The notes beneath the pieces are model-generated. The model ran no database searches. It saw only the letters and a program-made list of their open reading frames with translations, and was not told the DNA's origin. A stretch of 64,000 nucleotides of DNA from Burkholderiales bacterium (GTDB taxonomy: Bacteria > Pseudomonadota > Gammaproteobacteria > Burkholderiales > Nitrosomonadaceae): positions 1 to 64,000 of the forward strand of contig JACKLU010000008.1 of NCBI GenBank assembly GCA_024235735.1, read 5' to 3'. The position numbers and the translations under genes are program-made. Of this stretch, positions 18,641 to 26,527 are shown one piece after another. Numbering within the stretch: the first letter of the stretch is position 1; each line of letters begins with the position of its first letter.

Positions 18641-18672
18641 GTTATAAAAATTTGATGACAGTTTTGTGACAC
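18641..18672 (-). promoter_or_regulatory. Pho box and -10 of phoB
   Basis: Read on the minus strand, 18672-18655 is GTGTCACAAAACTGTCAT, which matches 16 of 18 positions of the E. coli Pho box CTGTCATAWAWCTGTCAY. Eight bases downstream is TATAAC (18646-18641), the spacing expected when the box replaces a -35 element. This suggests autoregulation of phoB. The rest of the 18557-18807 gap shows nothing else. Confidence 0.7.
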
Positions 18673-18807
18673 ATCACGGGATTCTGTAATAAATCAATAA
18701 AATAAACTGCTTTTATAACCATTGAGATCGATCTGAATTGCTTGCCGCATAGCGGTGCAGTGTGGCGACAAACAATACAGGCAGGCAATCCGTGAAATAC
18801 ACTCAAG

Positions 18808-19728
18808 TCAAATCCCTCCGCCGTGCTCAAGCCATTGACGGCATTCCCCGGTCAGTGCCTTGTCGCAGGCCGCATCATAAAGCGTCAGTTCTTCAGCGGA
18901 AAGCACATCACGCCAGCGCCCGTTGGTGCCTTTGTGCAGGAAAGTTTTTGCACCCTCTTTCCAGAATTGGCCGCCGCCGGGGGTATATAATTCGCCCTGC
19001 TGCTTCATGGTGTCAAAGGCAACAGCTTTGAGGATCGCATCCCAGGCGTGCTCGGGAATCGCTATTTCGAGAAATGCCGCCATGCGGCGAATTTCCTGTT
19101 CGGTATCCGCCAGCATGTCGCTGTAGTGAAACAGCGCGATATTGGGTAAATGACGGAAATCCCACCAGGATTGAACATTCGACAGATGCGACCAATACGG
19201 CCAGCCGTCGCTTTCCCACGCAAACGCGCCACGTGTTATCCAGTTTTTCCAGAAGATATGAATATCTTCCGGTGACGGCGGAAGTGCTTCCCCCACCCTG
19301 CCCGGCAGATGATTCATCAGCATGAAAATTTCTTCCTTCATATTGCTGTAATGATTCCACAGCGACATGAATACATCCCGGGCATCGCGCGCGATATAGA
19401 GGTACTTGATCTTTTCGTTATACACAAGACCGTTTAACGGCAGATGCGTCTTGATAAAACGGCGATGCCGCTGCGCCTGCAAACCGTTCAGAACAACTTC
19501 GAGCGGAATAACGCGCATATCCAGCCACGGTGACATTTCAAACGGTGCAGCGGGAAACCGGCCATCCGGAAAAAGCAGATGCGCGACAATGGCTTGCGTC
19601 CAGGTTGTTCCCGCCTTGTAGGATGTGGCGATAACGATATCATCATCGCGCGGCGTAAAATAATCCCAGCGCGTGCTGTCCATGTGGTGATTCTGATAAA
19701 TGTGTGTGCGTTGCGGTTGATCTGACAT
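18808..19728 (-). CDS. Sulfotransferase-family protein
   Basis: The 306-residue soluble protein matches the PAPS-dependent sulfotransferase family. The 5'-phosphosulfate loop is YKAGTTWTQAIVAHLLFP (about residue 36). The 3'-phosphate region is YIARDARDVFMSLWNHYSN (about residues 125-145), with the conserved Arg and Ser. The C-terminal region contains the GxxGxWR-like KGTNGRWRDVL. The acceptor substrate is unknown. The gene stands alone, with phoB downstream and the TrkA-like gene upstream on the same strand. Confidence 0.87.
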   Translation of the reverse strand: MSDQPQRTHIYQNHHMDSTRWDYFTPRDDDIVIATSYKAGTTWTQAIVAHLLFPDGRFPAAPFEMSPWLDMRVIPLEVVLNGLQAQRHRRFIKTHLPLNGLVYNEKIKYLYIARDARDVFMSLWNHYSNMKEEIFMLMNHLPGRVGEALPPSPEDIHIFWKNWITRGAFAWESDGWPYWSHLSNVQSWWDFRHLPNIALFHYSDMLADTEQEIRRMAAFLEIAIPEHAWDAILKAVAFDTMKQQGELYTPGGGQFWKEGAKTFLHKGTNGRWRDVLSAEELTLYDAACDKALTGECRQWLEHGGGI

Positions 19729-19852
19729 CTGAGCGGCCTGTTTAAATGATTGGATAAAAGCGGTGAAAAGCAGCGACTTTGGTGAGACGTTGTGCTTACT
19801 GCCTCGAATTCATGCCTGACGCGAATCATAACATGGTGTCGATCAAGCAGCG

Positions 19853-20527
19853 TCAATCCGATTCCGGAACAGCATGCCGTTTTTTAACACCGAACCGCGC
19901 CCGCAGATCGTTCAACCGTTTCTGATGGCTGATCAGAACGACTTCATCATCCAGTTTCAGTTGACTGTCCGCATCCGGCAGTATCAGTTCATCCTGCCGG
20001 TAAATGCACATGACGCGGCAATCTTCCGGCAATTCCAGCGCGCTGAGGGAACCTTCCATCTCCTCATGGACTACAAATGCGTAGACACGGGCGTCACCTT
20101 TGATAATCGATGTAATTTCCAGAATGTTGCGCCCTTCGATCATGTCCGCGAGATAGAGCGCGATCGTTCGTGACGGCACCACGATGCTCTCGAGTCCGAG
20201 TTCGATCGCGATATGATCAAATTCCGGGTCCTCCAGCTTGGTGACAACCCTTTTAAACCCGAGCGACCGGGCGACAAGGCTGGCGATGATGTTTGACTGA
20301 TCATCACGGGTAAAACAAAAAACGATCTCGGTGCTTTCAGGATCGATCTCTTTCAGAATATCCGGACGCGTCCCGTCGCCATGAATAAAGCCGCAATCCA
20401 TCTGTTCGGACAAACGTTCGATTTTTTCCTTGTCAATTTCCACCATGATAATGTCATGTCCTTGCTTGCTCAGCGTCCGCACTGTGGCTATTGCGACAGA
20501 GCTCGCACCGATGAATGCCATTCTCAT
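19853..20527 (-). CDS. TrkA/KtrA-like potassium channel regulatory subunit
   Basis: The 224-residue protein has one RCK_N (TrkA-N) Rossmann domain (about residues 1-130) and one RCK_C domain (about 140-215). Its ATG overlaps the stop of the upstream trkH (ATGA), so the two form a potassium-uptake unit. A single RCK pair makes it KtrA-like in size, rather than the two-unit TrkA of E. coli. The normal GxGxxG nucleotide motif is changed to GASSVA, with the second and third glycines lost, although the acidic VEID that follows is kept. Confidence 0.85.
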   Translation of the reverse strand: MRMAFIGASSVAIATVRTLSKQGHDIIMVEIDKEKIERLSEQMDCGFIHGDGTRPDILKEIDPESTEIVFCFTRDDQSNIIASLVARSLGFKRVVTKLEDPEFDHIAIELGLESIVVPSRTIALYLADMIEGRNILEITSIIKGDARVYAFVVHEEMEGSLSALELPEDCRVMCIYRQDELILPDADSQLKLDDEVVLISHQKRLNDLRARFGVKKRHAVPESD

Positions 20528-21990
20528 ACGTTAAACCTCCTGTTGATCCATGTCGCCGGATAAACGAGCACCAGCAGCGCGATAAACTCAAGCCGCCCGA
20601 GCAGCATATCCAGACACAGTACCAGTTTCAAATGCACTGGTAAATCAACGCTGACAACACCACTGCTCAGACCGACGGTGCCCGCCGCGGAAACGACCTC
20701 AAACAGCGATGCAACCGGCTCGTAGCCGGAAAACAGAAACGCGAACCACGACAAAAAAATCGCCAGAAAATAAAGCATGATGACCAGCAACGCTTTGTTG
20801 ATCTCATCCATTTCAAGTGTTTTGTCCGCAAGATGCGGTTCGATCACGGCATGCGGCGTAGCCGTGGTTTTTTGCAGCAGGTGCAGCAACACCCGCCAGA
20901 AGATTAAAACGCGATACAGCTTGATCCCCCCGGCGGTTGAACCCAGCGCGCCACCCACAAACATGGCGATCATCAGGAGCAACAAGCCTTGATGACCGAT
21001 CTGCGTCAAGTCGAGCGATGCAAAGCCGGCGGTTGTCTGCGCGGAAACCGTCATCAGCATCGCATGATATAGCGCATCCGCAACCGGCATCTGCGCCTCG
21101 CGCACCCAGACCACGGTCAACAGCAAACCGATACCCAGAATAAAGAAAACGATAGCCCTGACCTGCACATCCTGAAGAATCATAGAAAAACGATAGCGCC
21201 GGATACGGAAATAAAGCATGAATGGCAGCGCGCCAAACAGGCAACCTGCAACAACGCTGACGGCGACAAGCGGCGAATCGAATCCGGCCAAACTGTTATC
21301 AAAATTGGAAAAGCCGCCTGTCGACACGGCGGAAAACGCGTGCGTCAGCGCGTTGAAGAAGCTGGCTCCGGCCATCCAGATCATCACGGTACTGATGACT
21401 GTCAACACCATATAAATCAGCAGGATACGTCTGGCATACAGCACCGTTGAGCCGACAATATCCTCGCTTTCATCCAGTTCGACCAGTTTTCTGAGATAAA
21501 TACCCGGCCGTAACAGCAGCACAATCGTCAGAACAACAATACCCAGCCCACCGATCCATTGCATATAAGTTCGCGAAAACAGAAACGTGCGCGACTGCTG
21601 TTGCAAATCGGTCACGACAGACAAGCCGGTGGTGGTAAAAGCCGATACGGTTTCAAATAGCGCATCGATAAAACCAAGCCCGGCGCCCATCACCGGCAGA
21701 GTCATCACCAATGGAGAAAGCATAAACACCAGCGCGGAAATCACAAGACCTTCGTTGGTTTGCAGACCGGCTGGCGCGTCGATGCGCATCAGCGGCAATC
21801 CGATTGACAGCAACAGGATTTCGACGATAACAAAGCGAACGGTAAATTCAAATTCGCTGAAAACCAGCGAAACCAGCAACGGCAGCAGCATCAGGATGGC
21901 AAGCACGGTCAGCAATTGCCCGAGATATTTACCGATAACCGCAATCCGGACAGGTTTCTGCAATAATGCCGTCCTGTTTCTATGAGACAA
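20524..21990 (-). CDS. trkH: TrkH/KtrB-like potassium uptake membrane subunit
   Basis: The 488-residue integral membrane protein has the repeated M-pore-M units of the TrkH/KtrB family. Selectivity-filter-like segments are visible as SAFTTTGLSVV, SAVSTGGFSNFD, QTTAGFASLDL and SAAGTVGLSSGVV, four pore loops each with a conserved glycine. The start is a TTG with GGAT 9-12 nt upstream; no in-frame ATG lies upstream. It is followed by the TrkA-like gene with a 4-base overlap. Confidence 0.9.
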   Translation of the reverse strand: MSHRNRTALLQKPVRIAVIGKYLGQLLTVLAILMLLPLLVSLVFSEFEFTVRFVIVEILLLSIGLPLMRIDAPAGLQTNEGLVISALVFMLSPLVMTLPVMGAGLGFIDALFETVSAFTTTGLSVVTDLQQQSRTFLFSRTYMQWIGGLGIVVLTIVLLLRPGIYLRKLVELDESEDIVGSTVLYARRILLIYMVLTVISTVMIWMAGASFFNALTHAFSAVSTGGFSNFDNSLAGFDSPLVAVSVVAGCLFGALPFMLYFRIRRYRFSMILQDVQVRAIVFFILGIGLLLTVVWVREAQMPVADALYHAMLMTVSAQTTAGFASLDLTQIGHQGLLLLMIAMFVGGALGSTAGGIKLYRVLIFWRVLLHLLQKTTATPHAVIEPHLADKTLEMDEINKALLVIMLYFLAIFLSWFAFLFSGYEPVASLFEVVSAAGTVGLSSGVVSVDLPVHLKLVLCLDMLLGRLEFIALLVLVYPATWINRRFNV

Positions 21991-22168
21991 AATGAATATC
22001 CATGAAGAGCGACCTGATCAAGTCAGTCCGGATACACTCGACAACCTGCAGAAAACGTGTGAAACCGCTATCATCGTTTTCTCTCCCGGAACTCGGTCAT
22101 GCTAGAGTGTCAATAAATAGTTGATTTTTAGGCGATGCCCTGAATGTAACGAAAACTGCTACAGCCGT

Positions 22169-22198
22169 CAATTGAACGCGTCAACTCCGCGTCAATTG
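22169..22198. terminator. Hairpin downstream of the MFS gene
   Basis: An 11-bp stem (CAATTGACGCG with one bulged A) and a 7-nt loop start 7 bp after the MFS stop, reading on the minus strand. No strong U-tract follows, so this is a terminator-like or mRNA-end hairpin rather than a clear intrinsic terminator. It separates the MFS gene from trkH. Confidence 0.4.
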
Positions 22199-22205
22199 AT
22201 CCGGG

Positions 22206-23468
22206 CTACCTGCTGGATCGCCGCGCCAGCAGCAGCCCGCCAAGGCTGAACAATCCCGCAATCGTCAAATAAAGGCCGACAATCGATGTGCCTCCGCTCT
22301 GGCTAAGCGCCTGCGCGATAATCGGCGCGGCAGCACCACCCAGAATACCGCCCGCGTTGAATGCGACGGATATGCCGGTATAACGCACCCGTGGCGGAAA
22401 CAGTGACGGCAGCCACGCGCCGAGCGGGCCATAAACAAAGCCCATGATAAACAGCGCGAGCGACAATGCTGTCCATACCAGCCACAGTGAGCCCGATCCC
22501 AGCAGCGGGCCGAATATCAACCCGATACCAATCGTCGCCGCACAGCCCCATATCAACACCCGCCCCGCGCTGGTCGCGTCGGAACGTATGCCCGAGATGA
22601 CGATACCGGCCGCCAGGAACAGAATCGCGGCAAGCTGGACCGTCAGAAAAACCTCACGGTCATACCCCAGGTCGGTGGTGCCGTGGGCCAGCGCAAAAGC
22701 GGTCGAAAGATAAAAAATCGCAAAACAGGCGACCACCGCAAAAGTTCCGGCAAAGGTGATCAATGCATGATTACGGAACAATTCACCAATCGGCACCCGC
22801 ACAGGCGCCTCCTGCGCCATCGCCTGAGCAAACTCGGGCGTTTCGTTGATCTTCAGACGCACCCACAAACCGAGCCCGACCAGAATGGCGCTGGCCAGAA
22901 ACGGAATACGCCAGCCCCACGCCAGAAAATCCTCGTCACTCAATCCCATGCCAATCAACAGGAATAAGCCATTGGCGGCAAGAAATCCAAGCGGAGCGCC
23001 CAATTGCGGCACCATGCCAAACCGCGCCCGCCATCCCTGCGGCGCATTTTCCACCGCCAGCAGCGCCGCGCCCCCCCATTCCCCGCCCAGCCCGAGCCCC
23101 TGCCCGAACCGCAGGATGCACAGCAGCAGCGGCGCGACCCAACCGACCATCGCATAGGTCGGCAGGAATGCAATCAGCAGCGTCGATATCCCCATCAGCA
23201 TCAGCGATGCAACCAGCGTCGATTTCCTGCCGATGCGGTCGCCGAAATGGCCGAACAGTACCGCGCCAAACGGACGCGCGATAAACGCGAGACTAAAGCT
23301 CATAAATGACAGCATCAATTGCGCAGCGGGTGAACTGGCCGGAAAAAACAGCGGCCCGAATACCAGCGCCGCCGCCGTTGCATAAATGTAAAAATCGTAA
23401 AACTCGACGGTTGTGCCGACCAGACTCGCGACAAGTATGCGACGATGCTGGCGATAGGGGTTGGTCAT
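22206..23468 (-). CDS. MHS-family MFS transporter (ShiA/ProP-like)
   Basis: The 420-residue, 12-span permease belongs to the metabolite:H+ symporter family. It starts with the family hallmark SLVGTTVEFYDFYIYATAAA and carries the MFS loop-2 motif GHFGDRIGRKSTLV and FGQGLGLGGEWGGAALLAVE. Substrates of this family are organic acids, shikimate, proline/betaine or similar compounds, and none can be assigned here. The gene looks more GC-rich than its neighbours by eye. It stands alone and ends in a hairpin. Confidence 0.9.
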   Translation of the reverse strand: MTNPYRQHRRILVASLVGTTVEFYDFYIYATAAALVFGPLFFPASSPAAQLMLSFMSFSLAFIARPFGAVLFGHFGDRIGRKSTLVASLMLMGISTLLIAFLPTYAMVGWVAPLLLCILRFGQGLGLGGEWGGAALLAVENAPQGWRARFGMVPQLGAPLGFLAANGLFLLIGMGLSDEDFLAWGWRIPFLASAILVGLGLWVRLKINETPEFAQAMAQEAPVRVPIGELFRNHALITFAGTFAVVACFAIFYLSTAFALAHGTTDLGYDREVFLTVQLAAILFLAAGIVISGIRSDATSAGRVLIWGCAATIGIGLIFGPLLGSGSLWLVWTALSLALFIMGFVYGPLGAWLPSLFPPRVRYTGISVAFNAGGILGGAAAPIIAQALSQSGGTSIVGLYLTIAGLFSLGGLLLARRSSR

Positions 23469-23530
23469 GAGCGGGTTTCCTTCGCGCTTTTTGAATGGTT
23501 ATGGATAAAAGCCGGAGTCATTTTTCAATG

Positions 23531-23593
23531 ACCTGCAAAATTCGTGCGAAAGATTAAATGGTTTGTCTGTTTTTGTAAAATGTGGCGACGGAC
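23531..23593. repeat. Left direct repeat bounding the TA/RAYT islet
   Basis: This ~60-bp stretch resembles 25340-25398 in the same orientation. Shared parts are ACCTGC.AAATTC.TG, an AGATT block and TTTTTGTAAAATGTG. It lies just upstream of the MFS gene. The block between the two copies holds the HigBA-like pair, the RAYT and DUF2442. Confidence 0.5.
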
Positions 23594-23672
23594 ATCACGA
23601 TGATGATCCGTACGTATTGATGCTAAGCCGATAATGCGCTCGATTGGTGTTGTTCAATCGGATCCAAGCGGG

Positions 23673-23987
23673 CTATAACTCTGCGATGTGCGATAAAGTT
23701 TCCGGATAACGCTGCACCAGTTTTAAAAGTGTCACGGCTTGTTCATTCGGTGTACTGCGCCCTTGTTCCCAGTTTTCTAATGTACGAACGGATGTATGCA
23801 GTAAACGTGCAAACACGCCACGAGACATATTGAATTGCTCGCGAATGCTTACGATTTCATCGGGTGAGATATTGAGCTCACCAACATCATTAACCTGATG
23901 TGTCTTGAGTGTCAGTTTATCTTCTGAATGCGCTTTAGCTTCAGCAAGAGCTAAGCTTAATTCTGCAAACAGGTCACGATTGTGCAT
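23673..23987 (-). CDS. higA: HigA-like antitoxin (HTH, XRE type)
   Basis: The 104-residue protein has a C-terminal helix-turn-helix with FNMSRGVFARLLHTSVRTL followed by ENWEQGRSTPNEQAVTLL (about residues 50-90), typical of HigA-2/NadS-type antitoxins. It overlaps the upstream toxin gene by 14 bp on the minus strand. The toxin-first order is characteristic of higBA loci. It is expected to neutralise the toxin and repress the shared promoter. Confidence 0.85.
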   Translation of the reverse strand: MHNRDLFAELSLALAEAKAHSEDKLTLKTHQVNDVGELNISPDEIVSIREQFNMSRGVFARLLHTSVRTLENWEQGRSTPNEQAVTLLKLVQRYPETLSHIAEL

Positions 23988-24306
23988 TACGCCACGCCTC
24001 CATAAAAGCCATAAGTTGTTTTTTCTGATCTGCTGTCAAGTCTGACACCTCGTTTTTGCTGTAAATAGTCAGCAAATAGAAACGCCGCTTTTCATCAAGA
24101 AAATAATAAATAATTCGCGAGCCGCCACGCTTGCCTTTGCCTTTACCTGCCACTCGAATCTTCCGCAGACCACCTGTACCCTGAATCACATCGCCCTGCT
24201 TAGGGTTAGACATTAATTCAGCCTGGAACAGGCTATACTCTTCATCATTGAGGTATTTATCACGGTACTTCTCAAATATTGTTGATTCGACAAATACACT
24301 TCTCAT
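23974..24306 (-). CDS. higB: HigB/RelE-like mRNA interferase toxin
   Basis: The 110-residue product resembles the RelE/HigB-2 toxin family, with GTGGLRKIRVAGKGKGKRGG and RIIYYFLDEKRRFYLLTIYS as the conserved core and a final KNEVSDLTADQKKQL. The frame is open further upstream, but the ATG at 24306 gives the usual length and the MRSVFVEST start typical of this group. The catalytic mechanism is inferred from the family. A palindrome 11 bp before the ATG is a likely operator. Confidence 0.83.
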   Translation of the reverse strand: MRSVFVESTIFEKYRDKYLNDEEYSLFQAELMSNPKQGDVIQGTGGLRKIRVAGKGKGKRGGSRIIYYFLDEKRRFYLLTIYSKNEVSDLTADQKKQLMAFMEAWRNAQS

Positions 24307-24316
24307 GCGCAAAGTG

Positions 24317-24331
24317 TACGTAATTAACGTA
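24317..24331. promoter_or_regulatory. Candidate operator of the HigBA-like pair
   Basis: The inverted repeat TACGT-AATTA-ACGTA lies just upstream of the toxin ATG and overlaps the likely promoter region. Position and symmetry fit autoregulation by the antitoxin's HTH domain. This is inferred from position only. Confidence 0.5.
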
Positions 24332-24348
24332 TAGATAGCAAGACTGAG

Positions 24349-24383
24349 CCCGGTAGGATGTGCCGACCACAAGGAGGCGCATC
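24349..24383 (+). repeat. REP element, left of the RAYT
   Basis: This ~35-bp element carries the GTAG tetranucleotide followed by an imperfect hairpin (GATGTGCC ... GGCGCATC). It is the inverted partner of 24959-24992, with only about two mismatches over 34 bp. GTAG plus hairpin is the standard layout of REPs recognised by RAYT proteins. Confidence 0.8.
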
Positions 24384-24390
24384 GGTTGTG

Positions 24391-24921
24391 TCATTCAACC
24401 CCCTCGATATCATAACCTTCATGATTTCCCCAATTCTCGGGATAAACGCCTCGTACAACATAACGATGAAAGCTGGAATGAGGCCAGTCACTTGCGCTTT
24501 TTGCCCAGCCATGTTTAACAGGATTCCAATGAATATAATCGACATGCCGGTTAAAGTCATTTTGGTCACGTAAAAGATGCTCCCAGAATCGGCGTTGCCC
24601 TATTCCCCTTTCCCGGCGAGATTTCCGGCTGGTAGAAATTCTTTCTCCTTTTGCTATGTGACGGGAAAAGTAGCCTTTCAACAGTTTCCATCGGGTTGAA
24701 AAATCCGCATCGGCCTGTGGCAGCGTCCAGATACAGTGTAAGTGATCCGGCAAAATAACGACGGCATCCATGCGAAAAGGGTAGCGCTGTTTTGTGTATT
24801 CAAATGCATTGCGTAGTAAATCGATTTTCTCGACTAATAGCTGATTGGGCTTACGTTCGGCAAGATTGACCGTAAAAAACCAGGAACCTCCGGGAATATA
24901 GGCACGCCGGTATTCTGTCAT
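24391..24921 (-). CDS. REP-associated tyrosine transposase (RAYT)
   Basis: The 176-residue protein belongs to the Y1/IS200-like RAYT family, domesticated single-strand transposases that act on REP hairpins. Visible features are the N-terminal RAYIPGGSWFFTVNLAER, the HUH motif in ILPDHLHCIWTLP (about residue 60), and the C-terminal DYIHWNPVKHGW with the catalytic-region tyrosine. The length is typical. It is flanked by an inverted pair of REP elements 8 bp and 37 bp away, so the locus is a complete RAYT-REP unit inside the accessory islet. Confidence 0.92.
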   Translation of the reverse strand: MTEYRRAYIPGGSWFFTVNLAERKPNQLLVEKIDLLRNAFEYTKQRYPFRMDAVVILPDHLHCIWTLPQADADFSTRWKLLKGYFSRHIAKGERISTSRKSRRERGIGQRRFWEHLLRDQNDFNRHVDYIHWNPVKHGWAKSASDWPHSSFHRYVVRGVYPENWGNHEGYDIEGVE

Positions 24922-24958
24922 TTCGTTTGTTTTCCTGTTTTTAAGCTATTCCTTGATT

Positions 24959-24992
24959 GATGCGCCTCCTCGCGGTCGGCACATCCTACCGG
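24959..24992 (-). repeat. REP element, right of the RAYT
   Basis: The inverted partner of the REP at 24349-24383. Read on the minus strand it contains GGTAGGATGTGCCGACC and ends GGCGCATC, forming a short hairpin. The two REPs point towards each other around the RAYT gene. Confidence 0.8.
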
Positions 24993-25024
24993 ACTGATCG
25001 GGCCTACGCGGGCACGGCCTGATC

Positions 25025-25279
25025 TTACTCATCAGGTGCGTAATCAGCCGGAACGATTCCGGCGAGCAGCGTTTCCGGCGCAATATCCTGCTGATGCGGC
25101 CATGTCAGCGCACCAAAAACGATATTCACCTGATTGAAATAATCCAGGTTACGCAGCTCCCGAAAAACACCGTGATCGAGATAGGGCTTGACATCGAATA
25201 TTCCTTTCCGGCCATCGGCGATTTCAACGTACAAACGATAATCGGAAAGCGGTTTGACAGTCTTGACATCCCAGTACAT
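25025..25279 (-). CDS. DUF2442 protein
   Basis: The 84-residue protein fits DUF2442, with VKPLSDYRLYVEIADGRKGIF, DVKPYLDHGVFREL and the near-C-terminal DIAPETLL. The ATG at 25279 is chosen because it starts the domain; the open frame extends further but has no homology-like sequence. DUF2442 genes often sit beside DUF4160 genes in pairs that resemble toxin-antitoxin loci. No DUF4160 partner is visible here. The function is unknown. Confidence 0.8.
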   Translation of the reverse strand: MYWDVKTVKPLSDYRLYVEIADGRKGIFDVKPYLDHGVFRELRNLDYFNQVNIVFGALTWPHQQDIAPETLLAGIVPADYAPDE

Positions 25280-25339
25280 GGCAGCATCCTCACAGTGGAT
25301 CGATTTTATAAGGATTCGAGATGAAAGGCGAGCAGCACA

Positions 25340-25398
25340 ACCTGCCAAATTCATGTAACAGATTTTGCCTATTTTTTGTAAAATGTGATGGCAGACGG
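25340..25398. repeat. Right direct repeat bounding the TA/RAYT islet
   Basis: The same-orientation partner of 23531-23593, matching through ACCTGC.AAATTC.TG, AGATT and TTTTTTGTAAAATGTG with a small gap between. The copies have diverged, so any event that made them is old. Confidence 0.5.
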
Positions 25399-25475
25399 TA
25401 TCAGGCCGCCGGGGGATCAATGACTTCATCCGGTAACGATGCTGACGCTCATTTTAATTACGATGGAGGCGTAAC

Positions 25476-25961
25476 ATGACGAAGATCGCAAAGAACACGG
25501 TTTGCCTTTGGTACGAGCGCGACGCCGAGGCGGCAGCGCAGTTCTACGCCAGGACTTTTCCCAATTCGTCGGTCGGCGCGGTACATCGCGCACCGGGCGA
25601 CTTTCCATCGGGCAAGCAAGGTGACGTGTTGACGGTAGAATTCACCGTGATGGGCATTCCCTGCCTGGGGCTCAATGGCGGCGCTGCTTTCAAACAGACT
25701 GAAGCGTTCTCGTTCCAGGTTGCCACCGAGGATCAGGCCGAGACCGATCGTTACTGGAACGCGATCGTCGGTAATGGCGGCGAGGAGAGCGAATGCGGCT
25801 GGTGCAAAGACAAGTGGGGCGTCTCCTGGCAGATTACACCGATCGCGCTGACCAAGGCGTATACGAGCCCCGATCGCTCCGCCGCCAGGCGGGCTTTCGA
25901 TGCAATGATGACGATGAAAAAAATCGACATCGCCGCGATCGAAGCAGCGGTTCGTGGCTAG
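25476..25961 (+). CDS. VOC-family protein (PhnB-like)
   Basis: The 161-residue protein belongs to the vicinal-oxygen-chelate superfamily in its PhnB / '3-demethylubiquinone-9 methyltransferase' subgroup, with TVCLWYERDAEAAAQFYART, GIPCLGLNGG and GWCKDKWGVSWQITP. A GGAGG lies 7 nt before the ATG. Biochemical roles in this subgroup are mostly unknown, and the methyltransferase name in databases is historical. A second VOC gene follows about 100 bp downstream. Confidence 0.87.
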   Translation: MTKIAKNTVCLWYERDAEAAAQFYARTFPNSSVGAVHRAPGDFPSGKQGDVLTVEFTVMGIPCLGLNGGAAFKQTEAFSFQVATEDQAETDRYWNAIVGNGGEESECGWCKDKWGVSWQITPIALTKAYTSPDRSAARRAFDAMMTMKKIDIAAIEAAVRG

Positions 25962-25967
25962 GAAGCT

Positions 25968-26030
25968 GTCAGCGTTGCCGCTACGGCGTTAAAAACAGGC
26001 GCAAAATGCGCATTGATCACCCATAACTTA
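25968..26030 (-). repeat. Fragment of repeat family A (copy 4)
   Basis: This ~63-bp piece matches one end of the family A element in reverse orientation (GCGTTGCCGCTACGGCGTT, AAAAACAGGC.CAAAATGCGC). The rest of the element is missing. It lies in the gap between the two VOC genes. Confidence 0.65.
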
Positions 26031-26057
26031 CTGTTGACTCACCACAGGAGAAATAGC

Positions 26058-26465
26058 ATGAAAAGCAATCCCGTTGTCTGGTTTGAAATCTATGTCGATA
26101 ACATGGCGCGCGCCAAAGCGTTCTACGAAGCCACTCTTGAAGTCAAGCTGGAAATCATGCCTGCGCCGACCGAGGCAATGTGCAAGGAAGCAAATATGGA
26201 AATGTGGTGCTTTCCCATGGATAAAGATAGCGCCATGACCACGCCCGGCGCGAGTGGAATGCTGGTAAAAATGGATGGCTACAATCCGGGCAGCGGCGGC
26301 ACATTGGTCTATTTTGGCTGTGAAGACTGCGCGGCAGCGGCTGCCCGCGCCGCTGAACATGGCGGCAGTATTGTCGAGGAAAAAATGTCTATCGGTGAAC
26401 ATGGGTTTATTGCGCTGGTACACGATACCGAAGGCAACATGATCGGCCTGCACTCGATGCAATAA
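26058..26465 (+). CDS. VOC-family protein (glyoxalase-like)
   Basis: The 135-residue single-domain glyoxalase/bleomycin-resistance-like protein begins NPVVWFEIYVDNMARAKAFY and contains GTLVYFGCEDCAAAA and the C-terminal HDTEGNMIGLHS, which supplies the last metal-binding-type residue of the fold. The ATG at 26058 is chosen because AGGAG lies 7 nt upstream; the frame extends 45 bp further without support. The substrate is unknown. Confidence 0.87.
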   Translation: MKSNPVVWFEIYVDNMARAKAFYEATLEVKLEIMPAPTEAMCKEANMEMWCFPMDKDSAMTTPGASGMLVKMDGYNPGSGGTLVYFGCEDCAAAAARAAEHGGSIVEEKMSIGEHGFIALVHDTEGNMIGLHSMQ

Positions 26466-26527
26466 ATCTTCTGCTCCATGCTCATGCCCGCATTCCTGTA
26501 TTACGCGCAAGCGGGACGACGGCCGCC

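Noticed and set aside
24358..24573. Plus-strand frame with a hydrophobic product antisense to the RAYT
   Set aside because: It starts inside a REP element and lies opposite the well-supported RAYT gene.
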